A stretch of DNA of 64,000 nt from the NCBI GenBank assembly GCA_023228425.1, contig JALOBE010000009.1, forward strand, positions 1 through 64,000. The letters are read 5' to 3'. The stretch comes from Syntrophales bacterium (lineage in GTDB: Bacteria; Desulfobacterota; Syntrophia; Syntrophales; UBA2210). Made by a program: the position numbers and the translations under genes. Positions 8,479-17,394 of this stretch are shown here, in pieces. Below the pieces are notes generated by a model, which was not told where the DNA came from, did not search any database, and saw only the letters and a list, made by a program, of their open reading frames with translations. The stretch's first letter is position 1. Each line of letters begins with the position of its first letter.

Positions 8479-10326
8479 GTGAACCAGATGCAGAAAAACA
8501 TAGCCATGTGGATCGTGGTGTGTCTTGTTTTTATTTTCCTTTTCCAGATGTTCCAGCAGCCGCGGGGCAGAGATGAGGAAATGGTGTTCAGTGACCTCCT
8601 CGCGTTCATAGAGCAGGGAAAGGTGACGGAAGTCACCATCCAGGGGGAAACCGTCACGGGCGCCCTGCAGGACGGCAAGAAGTTCACGGCATACATACCA
8701 CCGGGGGCAGAGGTAGTTCCCCTCATGCGCGACAAGGGTGTCCGCATCGCGGCGAAGCCTGCCGAAGGGTCATCATGGTTCATGACGATTCTTGTTTCCT
8801 GGGTCCCCATCATGCTGCTCATAGCGGTCTGGATATTTTTCATGCGCCAGATGCAGGGTGGCGGCGGGAAAGCCATGTCCTTCGGAAAGAGCAAGGCCCG
8901 CCTCATGACGGACCAGGCAAAAAAGGTTACCTTCAACGACGTGGCCGGCATCAACGAGGCCAAGGCCGAACTCGAGGAAGTGGTGGACTTTCTCAGTGAC
9001 CCGAAGAAATTTACCAGGCTGGGAGGCCGTATTCCCAAGGGCGTTCTTCTGGTGGGTCCTCCCGGAACGGGCAAGACCCTCCTCGCGAGAGCCATCGCGG
9101 GTGAAGCGGGCGTTCCCTTCATGAGCATCAGCGGCTCCGACTTTGTCGAAATGTTTGTCGGCGTCGGCGCGTCAAGAGTGCGGGATCTGTTCAGCCAGGG
9201 GAAGAAGAATGCCCCCTGCATCATATTCATCGACGAGCTCGACGCGGTGGGACGGCACCGAGGCGCCGGACTCGGCGGTGGTCACGACGAGCGGGAGCAG
9301 ACGCTGAACCAACTTCTGGTCGAGATGGACGGCTTCGAATCCAACGAGGGTGTCATCATCATGTCCGCCACGAACCGGCCCGATGTGCTCGACCCGGCGC
9401 TGCTGCGGCCGGGACGGTTCGACCGGCAGGTTATCGTTCCTCTGCCGGATGTGAAGGGACGAGAGAAAATATTTGAAGTTCACGCAAGGAAAGTTCCCCT
9501 GGCAGCGGACGTCGATTATGCCGTCATCGCCCGGGGAACGCCGGGATTTTCCGGGGCTGACATTGAAAACCTGGTAAATGAGGCGGCAGTGGCAGCGGCC
9601 CGCAAAAACAAGGAACAGGTCTTCATGGAAGACTTTGAGTATGCCAAAGACAAGGTCATGATGGGTGCCGAGAGGCGAAGCCTGGTTATCAGCGAGGAGG
9701 AAAAACGCAGCACCGCTTATCACGAAGCGGGGCACGCCCTGGTGGCCATGCTGATTCCCGGGACGGACCCCATTCATAAAGTCACCATCATCCCCCGGGG
9801 CAGGGCTCTCGGGGTAACACAGCAGCTTCCCACGGAAGACAGGCACACCTATGCGCGAAAGTATCTGATCAACAATATCGCCATTCTCCTCGGCGGACGG
9901 GCCGCTGAAGAGTTGGTACTGAAGGACTTCACCACGGGTGCCGGCAATGACATCGAACGGGCGACGGGTCTGGCCCGCAAGATGGTCTGCGAGTGGGGTA
10001 TGAGCGAGAACATGGGGCCCCTGACCTACGGGAAAAAAGATGAAGAAATCTTCCTGGGCAGAGAGATAGCGACTCACAAGAACTACAGCGAGGAGACGGC
10101 GAAGCTCATCGACAAGGAAATATCAGCCATCGTCGTGTCAAACTACGAGCGGGCGAAAGATCTCCTTGCCGGCCATCTGGACATACTGCACAAACTGGCC
10201 GAAGAACTTCTGATCAAGGAGGTGCTGAACCTGGATGAAATCAAGGCCATAGTAGGCGCCCAGGAATCTGCCGGGGAGGGAACGGATCCGATTGAGGAAA
10301 AAGGCGAAGCTATCGAGGAAGCTTGA
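8479..10326 (+). CDS. ftsH: ATP-dependent zinc metalloprotease FtsH
   Basis: A 615-residue membrane AAA+ protease. There is one N-terminal membrane helix at about residues 8-25, a periplasmic domain, and a second helix near residues 98-117. The AAA module has Walker A GPPGTGKT, Walker B IIFIDELDAVG and the second region of homology ATNRPDVLDPALLRPGRFDR (split here). The zinc site HEAGH lies in the C-terminal M41 peptidase. It degrades misassembled membrane proteins and short-lived regulators. The start is a GTG preceded by AGAGGAGTACCGGCAAGA. Length and domain order are normal. Confidence 0.97.
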   Translation: MNQMQKNIAMWIVVCLVFIFLFQMFQQPRGRDEEMVFSDLLAFIEQGKVTEVTIQGETVTGALQDGKKFTAYIPPGAEVVPLMRDKGVRIAAKPAEGSSWFMTILVSWVPIMLLIAVWIFFMRQMQGGGGKAMSFGKSKARLMTDQAKKVTFNDVAGINEAKAELEEVVDFLSDPKKFTRLGGRIPKGVLLVGPPGTGKTLLARAIAGEAGVPFMSISGSDFVEMFVGVGASRVRDLFSQGKKNAPCIIFIDELDAVGRHRGAGLGGGHDEREQTLNQLLVEMDGFESNEGVIIMSATNRPDVLDPALLRPGRFDRQVIVPLPDVKGREKIFEVHARKVPLAADVDYAVIARGTPGFSGADIENLVNEAAVAAARKNKEQVFMEDFEYAKDKVMMGAERRSLVISEEEKRSTAYHEAGHALVAMLIPGTDPIHKVTIIPRGRALGVTQQLPTEDRHTYARKYLINNIAILLGGRAAEELVLKDFTTGAGNDIERATGLARKMVCEWGMSENMGPLTYGKKDEEIFLGREIATHKNYSEETAKLIDKEISAIVVSNYERAKDLLAGHLDILHKLAEELLIKEVLNLDEIKAIVGAQESAGEGTDPIEEKGEAIEEA

Positions 10327-10482
10327 CGTCCTTATACAGACTCGAAAAAAGCCCGATGCGGGACGGCTTTGTAAAATAACCCTTACGGCATGGCGCGGGT
10401 ATCTCATTCCGTCCGGTCACGCGCACCGTCCCCGGAATGGCGGGACAGGGAACATAATTGCGGTGTAAACGCCGGGAACACT

Positions 10483-11688
10483 ATGCGACTGATTCGATAC
10501 AGGTCCGGGGAAGAAGCCAGGAGGGAACTCGAGCGTGTCGGGACGGATTCCTGGGGCATAGAGGCGATGGTGCCGAAAATGGAGCTCTGCCTCGTAATGG
10601 TCGAGGACGTTCCCTGCAGGGCCGCCAACGTCATGAAGCAGGAGATGCTTTCTCTGGGTGGAGATGTGGCGGTGGCACGGGGCTCCGTTTCGTGCAGTAT
10701 TGAAAAAACCACGGCCCTGGTTATGGGTACCCGCAAGCAGGTGGACCGGTTTATCGACAAACTGGCGTTCCAACCCTTCGGTCTTGACGATATCGCCGCC
10801 GGAATGAAGGATGTTCTTCAAAAGGCGCGGCGAGAAACGTTCTCCCTTACAACCCCGCGACGGACTATCACCGTTGGTGAACGGACTCTTGTCATGGGCA
10901 TTATCAATATGACGCCCGATTCCTTTTCCGACGGGGGACGCTTCGCTTCGATGGAGGAGGCCCTGGAGGAGGCGCTTCGGATGGAAGAGGAGGGAGCCGA
11001 CATCATCGATGTGGGCGGGGAGTCGACCCGTCCCGGCTCGGATCTCCTGAAACCGGATGAGGAAATGGGGCGGGTGATCCCCCTGCTCCGGGCCTTGCGC
11101 AAGAGACTTTCCATCCCTCTTTCCATCGATACGACCAAGGCGGCGGTAGCCCGTGCCGCCATTGACGAAGGGGCCGAGATAATCAACGACATCAGCGCCC
11201 TTCGTTTTGATGAAGACATGGCGGCCCTGGCGGCGTCAGCGGGTGTTCCGGTGATTCTCATGCATATGCGGGGGACACCGAAAACCATGCAGGAGGGAGA
11301 CCTGGCGTATGACTCCCTTCACGGCGAGATAGGGACCTTTTTCAGGGAGCGGATAGAGGCCGCTCTGTCGGCGGGCATCGACGAGGAAAACATTATTCTC
11401 GATCCCGGGATCGGTTTCGGCAAAACCGCGGCGGACAACTGTCGCCTCATAGCCCGCATGGATGAGTTCCGATGCCTGGGCAGGCCGCTTCTGGTCGGGC
11501 CGTCAAGGAAGAGATTTATCGGGGAGACCGTTGGTGGATCACCGGCGGAACGCCTTGAAGGCACCGCCGCCGCGGTGACGGTGTCCATACTGGCCGGCGC
11601 CTCCATCGTCAGGGTTCATGATGTGGCCTTCATGAAACCGGTGGCCGTCATGGCCGACAGTTTCAGAAAATCCGGTGCCGGTCCATGA
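10483..11688 (+). CDS. folP: Dihydropteroate synthase with N-terminal extension
   Basis: A 401-residue protein that makes dihydropteroate from pABA and the pterin diphosphate. The catalytic TIM barrel starts near residue 125 with MGIINMTPDSFSDGG and continues with DVGGESTRPGS, SIDTTKAAVARAA and GPSRKRFIGE. About 120 residues precede it, roughly 125 more than E. coli FolP; such extensions occur in other anaerobes and have no known function. The ATG at MRLIRYRSG is preferred over an upstream start lying in the intergenic region. The end overlaps acpS by 4 bases. Confidence 0.93.
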   Translation: MRLIRYRSGEEARRELERVGTDSWGIEAMVPKMELCLVMVEDVPCRAANVMKQEMLSLGGDVAVARGSVSCSIEKTTALVMGTRKQVDRFIDKLAFQPFGLDDIAAGMKDVLQKARRETFSLTTPRRTITVGERTLVMGIINMTPDSFSDGGRFASMEEALEEALRMEEEGADIIDVGGESTRPGSDLLKPDEEMGRVIPLLRALRKRLSIPLSIDTTKAAVARAAIDEGAEIINDISALRFDEDMAALAASAGVPVILMHMRGTPKTMQEGDLAYDSLHGEIGTFFRERIEAALSAGIDEENIILDPGIGFGKTAADNCRLIARMDEFRCLGRPLLVGPSRKRFIGETVGGSPAERLEGTAAAVTVSILAGASIVRVHDVAFMKPVAVMADSFRKSGAGP

Positions 11689-12083
11689 TACAGGCTGTCG
11701 GAATAGATTCCGTTGATGTTGCCCGCATGGAATCAATGATAAAACGGAAGGGCTTCCGTGCCCTGAAGCGTCTTTTCAGCGCCGGGGAGATCGACTATTG
11801 CGGTAGCAGGCCGGCGCCCGCCCAGCACTACGGTGCCCGCTTCGCCGCGAAGGAAGCGTGCATGAAATGCCTGGGTCGCGGCATATGGGGCGGCATGGCC
11901 TTCAAAGACATCGAAACCGTGAGGAACACTGACGGATCAGTGCGGCTTGTCCTTCACGGGCAGGCACGGGAGCGGTTCGAGACTATCGGGGGAACATCGC
12001 TCCACGTAAGCCTGACCCACACGGAGACAATCGCTGTCGCCATGGTTGTTATCGAGACGGGCACCGCGGGGGATGCTTCATGA
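11685..12083 (+). CDS. acpS: Holo-[acyl-carrier-protein] synthase
   Basis: A 132-residue phosphopantetheinyl transferase that activates acyl carrier protein using CoA. It shows the AcpS motifs GIDSVDVARM at the N-terminus (the metal-binding Asp) and RFAAKEACMKCLG near residue 54 (Glu and Lys of the active site), plus HVSLTHT near the C-terminus. It overlaps folP by 4 bases (ATGA) and tsaE by 4 bases, so the three are translationally coupled. Confidence 0.93.
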   Translation: MIQAVGIDSVDVARMESMIKRKGFRALKRLFSAGEIDYCGSRPAPAQHYGARFAAKEACMKCLGRGIWGGMAFKDIETVRNTDGSVRLVLHGQARERFETIGGTSLHVSLTHTETIAVAMVVIETGTAGDAS

Positions 12084-12580
12084 AATCCCGGTTCCCGGAC
12101 GAGATGGAACTTTTGTCGACGAGTGTCGATGAGACTTTTCGTATCGGAAGGATCATCGGAGAAAGGGCGGCCCCCGGCACGGTGGTGGCCCTGATCGGGG
12201 AACTGGGCGCGGGAAAAACGCTGCTCACCCAGGGAATGGCCGCCGGTCTCGATGTGCCCGGCACATACTACGTGACCAGCCCGACGTTCACGCTCATCAA
12301 CGAATACCCCGGTCGAATCCCCCTGTATCATTTCGATGTGTACCGTCTTTCGGGTTCAGTCGATCTCGAGGATCTCGGGTACGAGGACTATTTTTTCGGT
12401 GACGGCCTGGTCGCCATAGAGTGGGCGGAAAAGGTGATGGACAGCCTGCCGGAAAGTACGCTATTTATCAGAATCAAACGACTGGATGAGGACACGAGAA
12501 AAATCAGCCTGTCCTGCAATGCCGACAGTACCGTATTGAACAGGCTCAAAAAAGCTTTGGAAGAAGGAGGGTGTAGGTAG
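12080..12580 (+). CDS. tsaE: tRNA threonylcarbamoyladenosine biosynthesis ATPase TsaE
   Basis: A 166-residue P-loop protein that supports t6A37 tRNA modification with TsaB and TsaD. The Walker A motif GELGAGKTLLTQG lies near residue 40, followed by the family motifs SPTFTLINEY and LYHFDVYRL and then IEWAEK. It sits inside the folP-acpS-tsaE-lysC run, which is common in deltaproteobacteria. It overlaps acpS by 4 bases and ends one base before the lysC start. Confidence 0.93.
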   Translation: MKSRFPDEMELLSTSVDETFRIGRIIGERAAPGTVVALIGELGAGKTLLTQGMAAGLDVPGTYYVTSPTFTLINEYPGRIPLYHFDVYRLSGSVDLEDLGYEDYFFGDGLVAIEWAEKVMDSLPESTLFIRIKRLDEDTRKISLSCNADSTVLNRLKKALEEGGCR

Positions 12581-12581
12581 C

Positions 12582-13805
12582 GTGGCTCTCATTGTACAGA
12601 AATTCGGAGGCACATCGGTTGCCGATATCGCCAAGATCCACAATGTCGCCGAGCGGGTCATCAGGACCAGTACGGAGGGTAATGACGTTGTTGTCGTTCT
12701 GTCGGCCATGGCGGGAGAAACGGACCGCCTCATCGGTCTGGCAAACGCCGCGGTCGGAGACCGGCCGACCCCGCGGGAGTACGATGTCCTTATCTCCACG
12801 GGAGAGCAGGTAACGGTTTCGCTCATGGCAATGGTTCTCAACAGCAGGGGGTTCCGGTCGAAGTCCTTTCTCGGATCGCAGATCCGGATCGTAACGGACA
12901 AGAACCATTCGGCAGCGAGAATCAAAAAGATCGACGCCGGTCTGATCAGGCAGGAACTGGGCAAGGGAAGGATCATCGTGGTGGCGGGTTTCCAGGGTGT
13001 GGACAGAAAAGGCAACATCACCACCCTGGGCAGGGGCGGGTCCGACACCAGCGCCGTGGCCATCGCCGCAGCCATCAATGCCGATTACTGTGAAACCTTT
13101 ACGGACGTCGCCGGGGTCTACACCACAGACCCCAATATTTACGACAAGGCGCGAAAGCTCAAAAAGATATCCTACGATGAAATGCTCGAGCTTGCCGGTG
13201 CCGGCGCAAAGGTCCTTCATCAGCGTTCCGTGGAACTGGCGAAACTGTATAACGTTCCCTTGTACGTCCGTTCCTCTTTCAATGACGATCAGGGTACCCT
13301 CGTGACCAGGGAGGATGAGGAAATGGAAAAAGAAGTAGTCTCCGGAATAACCTACGACAGGAACCAGGCAAAAGTCAGCGTGATTCACGTTCCCGACAAG
13401 CCGGGAATCGCGGCCCGCCTCTTTACGCCCCTTTCCGACGAGAATATCAACGTGGACATGATCATACAGAACGCCAGCATCGATGGCTACACGGATATGA
13501 CCTTTACCGTTCCCAGGCAGGACATCAAACGGGTGGAAGCGATCATTCACTCTGTCGCCGGTGAAGTCGGAGCGGAACGTGTCCTGTTCGACACGGAGAT
13601 TTCGAAAGTATCGATGGTCGGTCTGGGTATGAGAAGCCACTCGGGCGTGGCATCGAAAATGTTTGCCACGCTGGCACATGAGGGGATCAACATTCAGATG
13701 ATCAGCACTTCTGAAATAAAGATATCCTGCGTTATTGAGGCAAAGTACACGGAATTGGCCGTCAGGATCCTGCATGACGCCTTTGAAATGGAGATCGAAC
13801 ACTAA
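12582..13805 (+). CDS. lysC: Aspartate kinase
   Basis: A 407-residue enzyme phosphorylating aspartate, the first step toward lysine, threonine and methionine. The kinase domain opens with VQKFGGTSVAD and has FTDVAGVYTTDPN with the substrate/nucleotide residues. Two ACT domains occupy roughly residues 265-400 and presumably mediate feedback inhibition by lysine or threonine. The start is GTG with GAAGGAGGGTG 12 bases upstream. It is the last enzyme of the coupled folate/ACP/tRNA run. Confidence 0.96.
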   Translation: MALIVQKFGGTSVADIAKIHNVAERVIRTSTEGNDVVVVLSAMAGETDRLIGLANAAVGDRPTPREYDVLISTGEQVTVSLMAMVLNSRGFRSKSFLGSQIRIVTDKNHSAARIKKIDAGLIRQELGKGRIIVVAGFQGVDRKGNITTLGRGGSDTSAVAIAAAINADYCETFTDVAGVYTTDPNIYDKARKLKKISYDEMLELAGAGAKVLHQRSVELAKLYNVPLYVRSSFNDDQGTLVTREDEEMEKEVVSGITYDRNQAKVSVIHVPDKPGIAARLFTPLSDENINVDMIIQNASIDGYTDMTFTVPRQDIKRVEAIIHSVAGEVGAERVLFDTEISKVSMVGLGMRSHSGVASKMFATLAHEGINIQMISTSEIKISCVIEAKYTELAVRILHDAFEMEIEH

Positions 13806-13832
13806 CCGGCCGACACAAGCGGGGTGTGATCC

Positions 13833-14429
13833 ATGAGTACCTTCAGCCCGCTGGCTGAGAGGCAGCTTCGGGGATCCTTGGTGATGCTCCTGGCGGTCGT
13901 CGCGGTGATACTGGTTAAAATCGCGGCCGGACCCTTGCCGGTCCCGTTTTTCTCAGCTTCACCGGCGCTTTCCGAGCAGACTGTTTCGACATCGACGATC
14001 CAGGTCGATATGGCGGGTACAGGAGGAGGGATATATTTTTTTGAGGGCGGAGTGACGGTTCGTGACGTTCTTGCGGCGGTGGCGCCGAGGCAGATGAAGC
14101 TCTTTCAAACACATGCCGTCGGGGAACGTCTTTCGCACGGGGACCGCCTGGTCGTTACATTGAACCCGCCGTCGATACGCCGTGAAAGGATGGAATCGCG
14201 GGTCATGGTGGCCCTGGGCATGCCTCTGGACATAAACGGGGTCGGTGTGGAAGACTTGGTCATGATTCCGGGGGTCGGTCCCGTCACCGCGACCGCCATA
14301 GTCCGTCATCGGGAAGAGCGGGGGCGATTCAAAGCCATGGACGATCTGATCGCCGTGAGAGGAATCGGAGAAAAGCGTTTACAGGGACTCAAGCGATATC
14401 TCACGCTTGACACAGGGCAGGCTAGGTGA
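13833..14429 (+). CDS. Membrane-anchored helix-hairpin-helix protein (ComEA-like)
   Basis: A 198-residue protein with one hydrophobic segment at about residues 15-32, an extracytoplasmic middle part, and a C-terminal pair of helix-hairpin-helix motifs (DLVMIPGVGPVTATAIVRHR; AVRGIGEKRLQGLKRYL). ComEA proteins bind DNA at the cell surface during natural uptake. Here the protein stands alone, without comEC nearby, so a role in DNA uptake is only inferred. It lies 28 bases after lysC and just before tRNA-Pro. Confidence 0.75.
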   Translation: MSTFSPLAERQLRGSLVMLLAVVAVILVKIAAGPLPVPFFSASPALSEQTVSTSTIQVDMAGTGGGIYFFEGGVTVRDVLAAVAPRQMKLFQTHAVGERLSHGDRLVVTLNPPSIRRERMESRVMVALGMPLDINGVGVEDLVMIPGVGPVTATAIVRHREERGRFKAMDDLIAVRGIGEKRLQGLKRYLTLDTGQAR

Positions 14430-14457
14430 TATTCCACACCCTTCAACACGCAAGGGT

Positions 14458-14534
14458 CGGGGCGTGGCGCAGTCTGGTAGCGTATCTGAATGGGGTTCAG
14501 AGGGCCGGAGGTTCGAATCCTCTCGCCCCGACCA
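14458..14534 (+). tRNA. tRNA-Pro (anticodon GGG), CCA encoded
   Basis: The acceptor arms CGGGGCG (14458-14464) and CGCCCCG (14524-14530) pair perfectly and are followed by ACCA. The anticodon stem is TCTGA/TCAGA with loop ATGGGGT, giving anticodon GGG, which reads CCC and CCU. The T arm GGAGG-TTCGAAT-CCTCT is canonical. The gene is 77 bases including CCA and is followed by a strong terminator. Confidence 0.96.
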
Positions 14535-14543
14535 TGAAATCAA

Positions 14544-14575
14544 GGGGTTACGGATCATACCGTAACCCCTTTTTT
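14544..14575 (+). terminator. Terminator after tRNA-Pro
   Basis: GGGGTTACGG (14544-14553) pairs with CCGTAACCCC (14560-14569) around a 6-base loop and is followed by six T. It ends the rightward tRNA transcript and lies just before the convergent serine hydrolase gene. Confidence 0.9.
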
Positions 14576-14596
14576 GTGAAAAATGTGTGCCGTCAG

Positions 14597-15817
14597 CTAC
14601 TGTGTGCCGATCAGTTTCTTGACGGCATCAACGAAGAATAAGCGCGCGGGACTTCCGTGTTGGTTACCCTCCGCCTGGGCAACAGGTTCGTCGGGGTCCA
14701 TGTAGCCGGGGCGGGGTACGGCACCGATCATCACCACCACAAGATTGGATTCAGGTTCAACATGAATCCACTGGCCATACACCCCCAGTGCCGTGAAACT
14801 GTTCTGCCTGATCACCCACCACAGATATCCGTATCCTTCAAACTGGTGGTCCGGGTCAGCCCAGAGCGGGAATTCAAAATTGGGTGAAATCGGCGTGGTG
14901 GCTTCCTTGACAAATCCTTCGGGGAGAAGGCGCTCACCGTTAAGAGCGATACCGTCTCTCTGCATCAATAAGCCCAGCCTCCCATAATCGCGTAATGAAA
15001 AACCGGCGCAACTGCCCGTTACTTCATGCCCGTCATCGGCATCGAGTGTAAAGAATCCGTCCAGTTCCATCCCCATGGGGCCCCAGAGTCTCTGAGTACA
15101 ATAATCGGCCGGCGTCATGTTCACGGCTCTGCTTAAAATGTGGCTCAAGAGATATACGTCACCGGTGTTATAGGCAAAATATTCTCCGGGAGCATGTATC
15201 CTTTCAAGTGTTTTCAAGTCTTCGAGGATAGCACCGGGACGCCGGAAAGCAATGTGTTCCCAATACTTTTTGTTGACATCTGAACGGAGATCTTCATAAT
15301 CTTCATTAAAAAGCAGCCCCCCGGTCATGGTCAACAGATGCCTGATGGTGACCCCTTCGTACACAGAACCCTGCAGCTCCGGCAGATGATCCGTGACGGC
15401 ATCGTCAAACGATTTGATGTAACCGTCCCGAAGAGCAATCCCGAAAAGAATCGAAGTCAGCGATTTAACGACAGACGAAGATTGCCACGTCCTTGCCGGT
15501 GTTAATCCGAGAGCATACTTTTCAAGAAGAATCCTTCCGTCGTGAAGTACCAACAGCCCTGACAGGTGCTCGTCTCTGATGAAATCATCGATATTTTTTT
15601 CAATTCCCAGATACTCGTATCGTATGTCCAGATCTTCCGACGATTGAGGCAATGGGATTGGTGATTTCGCCGCAATTTTCCTGGTGGCAAAAATTCGTTC
15701 CCAATTCAAGAATCCCTCAGCTTGAACCGTCGGCGTCCACAGCAGGAAATCCAGTCCGAGCAATTGCGCGAACCACCTGGTTTCATCTTGTTCCGGCGGG
15801 GTTGGGTACTGTGTCAT
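14597..15817 (-). CDS. Beta-lactamase-superfamily serine hydrolase
   Basis: A 406-residue class C beta-lactamase/esterase-like serine hydrolase. The nucleophile motif SxxK appears as SVVK in SSSVVKSLTSILFG near residue 133. The second motif is YNT in FAYNTGDVYLLS, and the C-terminal part has GYGYLWWV followed by the family's GQWIHVEPE stretch. Similar proteins include 6-aminohexanoate-dimer hydrolases and assorted esterases; the substrate cannot be predicted. No clear signal peptide is present, so it is probably cytoplasmic. It is a single-gene unit convergent with tRNA-Pro. Confidence 0.85.
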   Translation of the reverse strand: MTQYPTPPEQDETRWFAQLLGLDFLLWTPTVQAEGFLNWERIFATRKIAAKSPIPLPQSSEDLDIRYEYLGIEKNIDDFIRDEHLSGLLVLHDGRILLEKYALGLTPARTWQSSSVVKSLTSILFGIALRDGYIKSFDDAVTDHLPELQGSVYEGVTIRHLLTMTGGLLFNEDYEDLRSDVNKKYWEHIAFRRPGAILEDLKTLERIHAPGEYFAYNTGDVYLLSHILSRAVNMTPADYCTQRLWGPMGMELDGFFTLDADDGHEVTGSCAGFSLRDYGRLGLLMQRDGIALNGERLLPEGFVKEATTPISPNFEFPLWADPDHQFEGYGYLWWVIRQNSFTALGVYGQWIHVEPESNLVVVMIGAVPRPGYMDPDEPVAQAEGNQHGSPARLFFVDAVKKLIGTQ

Positions 15818-16096
15818 AATGCCTCCTTTTCGTTGATTGATTGCGTTGATATGATATTGTTTATGACCTGCGGGTATTTCAGGATATAACAGTGCGGTTT
15901 TTATGAGTCAAGGGATTTTGCCTTTCTTCAACCATACCGCGGGGCGCAAAAATATGGTATGGAATGCGGAGCATCAGATACACTTCTGAAGAAAGCCGGT
16001 ATCATCCGGGAGGAAATGTGAAATCCGGCCCGCGACATTCAACGACAGGAAAACATTCCAAGATTCCGCGCGGGCGCTCAAAGGGGACGCTGAATG

Positions 16097-16284
16097 GGGA
16101 CCTTTGAAAAACTATCGATTGTGTCACTTCGACCTCTCCCTCGTCACTTCGATCTCTTCCCCGTCACTTCGAGCGCTCCCCTGTCACTTCGAACGCATGT
16201 GAGAAGTCTGAAAGATCCCTCGCTTTGCTCGGGACATGGATTTCCCGTCGCGATGCTCCTCGAAATGACACAATTAAAGGTCTC
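16097..16284. repeat. MITE-like repeat with GTCACTTCGA units and short terminal inverted repeats
   Basis: Ends GGGACCTTT (16097-16105) and AAAGGTCTC (16276-16284) are near-perfect inverted repeats. Inside lie four tandem GTCACTTCGA units of 18-20 bases, then the block AAGATCCCTCGCTTTGCTCG, then an inverted CTCCTCGAAATGACA. The 188-base element has the same order of parts as the one at 35366-35626. The rest of the 15818-16335 stretch holds only the upstream regions of the flanking divergent genes; I see no gene there. Confidence 0.75.
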
Positions 16285-16335
16285 GAACGGGACACGTGAT
16301 TCCGCCCGAATATTCGTGACGAAGGGATGTGTGAC

Positions 16336-17010
16336 GTGAGAAAAAGCGCGATCATCATGATTGTGGTCACAGGGTTCTGCCTGGTCACTCCCATGGGCTG
16401 GGCTGCCCTGTACGTTTCAGACAGACTGGAAGTTCCTCTCTACAACGGTCCCGGCACGCAATACAGGATCGTCAGCATGCTCCGCTCAGGGCAGACAGTG
16501 GAGGTGCTGGCCGAGAGCAGCGGATGGAACCGGGTCCGACTCGTGGGCGGCACCGACACAAGAGAGGGGTGGATATTAACTCGCTATTTAATGAACCGGG
16601 AACCCTGGGAGAACAGGGTGCAGGCTCTTGAAGCGGAGAACACCCGGCTTCGTGAAACAGCGTCACCCATGGCCCGGGAGCTTCGAGACATGAAGGCGAT
16701 GCAAGCCGATCTTGAGACCGAACTGAGAAACAAAACCGCGGAGCTTTCAACGGTGCGGGAGGCCTACGAAACGCTGAGAGAAGAAGCATCGGAATTTCTG
16801 GAATTGAAAAAAACCTTCGGGATCCTTGAAGGCAGACTTCTCGAAGCGGAGGCTGAACGTGTGAGAGTGGCGAGAGAAAACGAGCGCTTACGGTCATCCG
16901 ACAGTTACAGGTGGTTTTTGTCCGGATCCGGGGTGCTCCTGGCGGGTCTTTTGGTGGGTCTTTTGATGGGAAGACGGCAGAAAACGCGTACCTTACGATT
17001 CTTCCTCTGA
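16336..17010 (+). CDS. SH3-domain/C-terminal anchor protein (TIGR04211-like)
   Basis: A protein of about 224 residues. It has an N-terminal signal peptide, a bacterial SH3 domain at about residues 25-90 (VPLYNGPGTQYRIVSMLRSG is its core), then a coiled coil of about 100 residues rich in Glu, Arg and Leu, and a C-terminal membrane helix followed by basic residues. This is the layout of the YgiM/TIGR04211 family, thought to act at the cell envelope. An ATG 9 bases upstream is also in frame, but AAGGG is correctly spaced only for the GTG at 16336. It appears to be a single gene. Confidence 0.8.
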   Translation: MRKSAIIMIVVTGFCLVTPMGWAALYVSDRLEVPLYNGPGTQYRIVSMLRSGQTVEVLAESSGWNRVRLVGGTDTREGWILTRYLMNREPWENRVQALEAENTRLRETASPMARELRDMKAMQADLETELRNKTAELSTVREAYETLREEASEFLELKKTFGILEGRLLEAEAERVRVARENERLRSSDSYRWFLSGSGVLLAGLLVGLLMGRRQKTRTLRFFL

Positions 17011-17060
17011 CACTGCCGGTCCGCATCATATGTTTATATCGTAGCCGAGAAAGACGGCTT

Positions 17061-17109
17061 CGTAAAAAGCGCCCCAGCCCTCCTCTGGCGGTTCGGGGCG
17101 CTTTTTACG
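17061..17109. repeat. REP-like palindrome CGTAAAAAGCGCCCC...GGGGCGCTTTTTACG
   Basis: A 15-bp perfect stem (17061-17075 with 17095-17109) around a 19-base loop, flanked by GGCTT on the left and AGGGCG on the right. It belongs to the same family as the palindrome at 25738-25862. It could also stop transcription from the SH3 gene 50 bases upstream. Confidence 0.75.
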
Positions 17110-17124
17110 AGGGCGTCATGATTG

Positions 17125-17330
17125 AAAAGCAAGATTTTTCGTCGCTTCGCTCCTCGAAATGACGGAATATGAACACTCCTCGAAATGATGAAACAAAAAG
17201 TTCCCCGCAATGACGAAACAAAAAGCTCCCCGAAATGATGAAATAAAAAGCTTCCGGGATGATGAAACAAAAAACTTCCCGAAATAACGGTGCCTTGGGC
17301 GCTCCTCGAAATGACATAATGAAAAAGGTT
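17125..17330. repeat. Array of CTCCTCGAAATGA units
   Basis: It begins with AAGATTTTTCGTCGCTTCGC and continues with at least seven diverged CTCC(T/C)CGAAATGA(C/T) units separated by A-rich GAAACAAAAAG spacers. Together with the palindrome just upstream it fills the 384-base gap between the SH3 gene and trmO. No gene is supported here. Confidence 0.75.
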
Positions 17331-17394
17331 TCGGGGCGCCCGGTGCCCTCACGAAATCTGTTTACCCGGAGGACCGGAAGAAATCAGCCACAGC

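Noticed and set aside
10345..10372. Hairpin AAAAGCC...GGCTTT after ftsH as a terminator
   Set aside because: The stem is only 6 bp and the T run on the + strand is too short; it fits the other strand slightly better, where no gene ends.
14458..15817. Integration of a mobile element at tRNA-Pro
   Set aside because: No integrase, no repeat of the tRNA 3' end within the next several kb and a normal terminator follows the tRNA.
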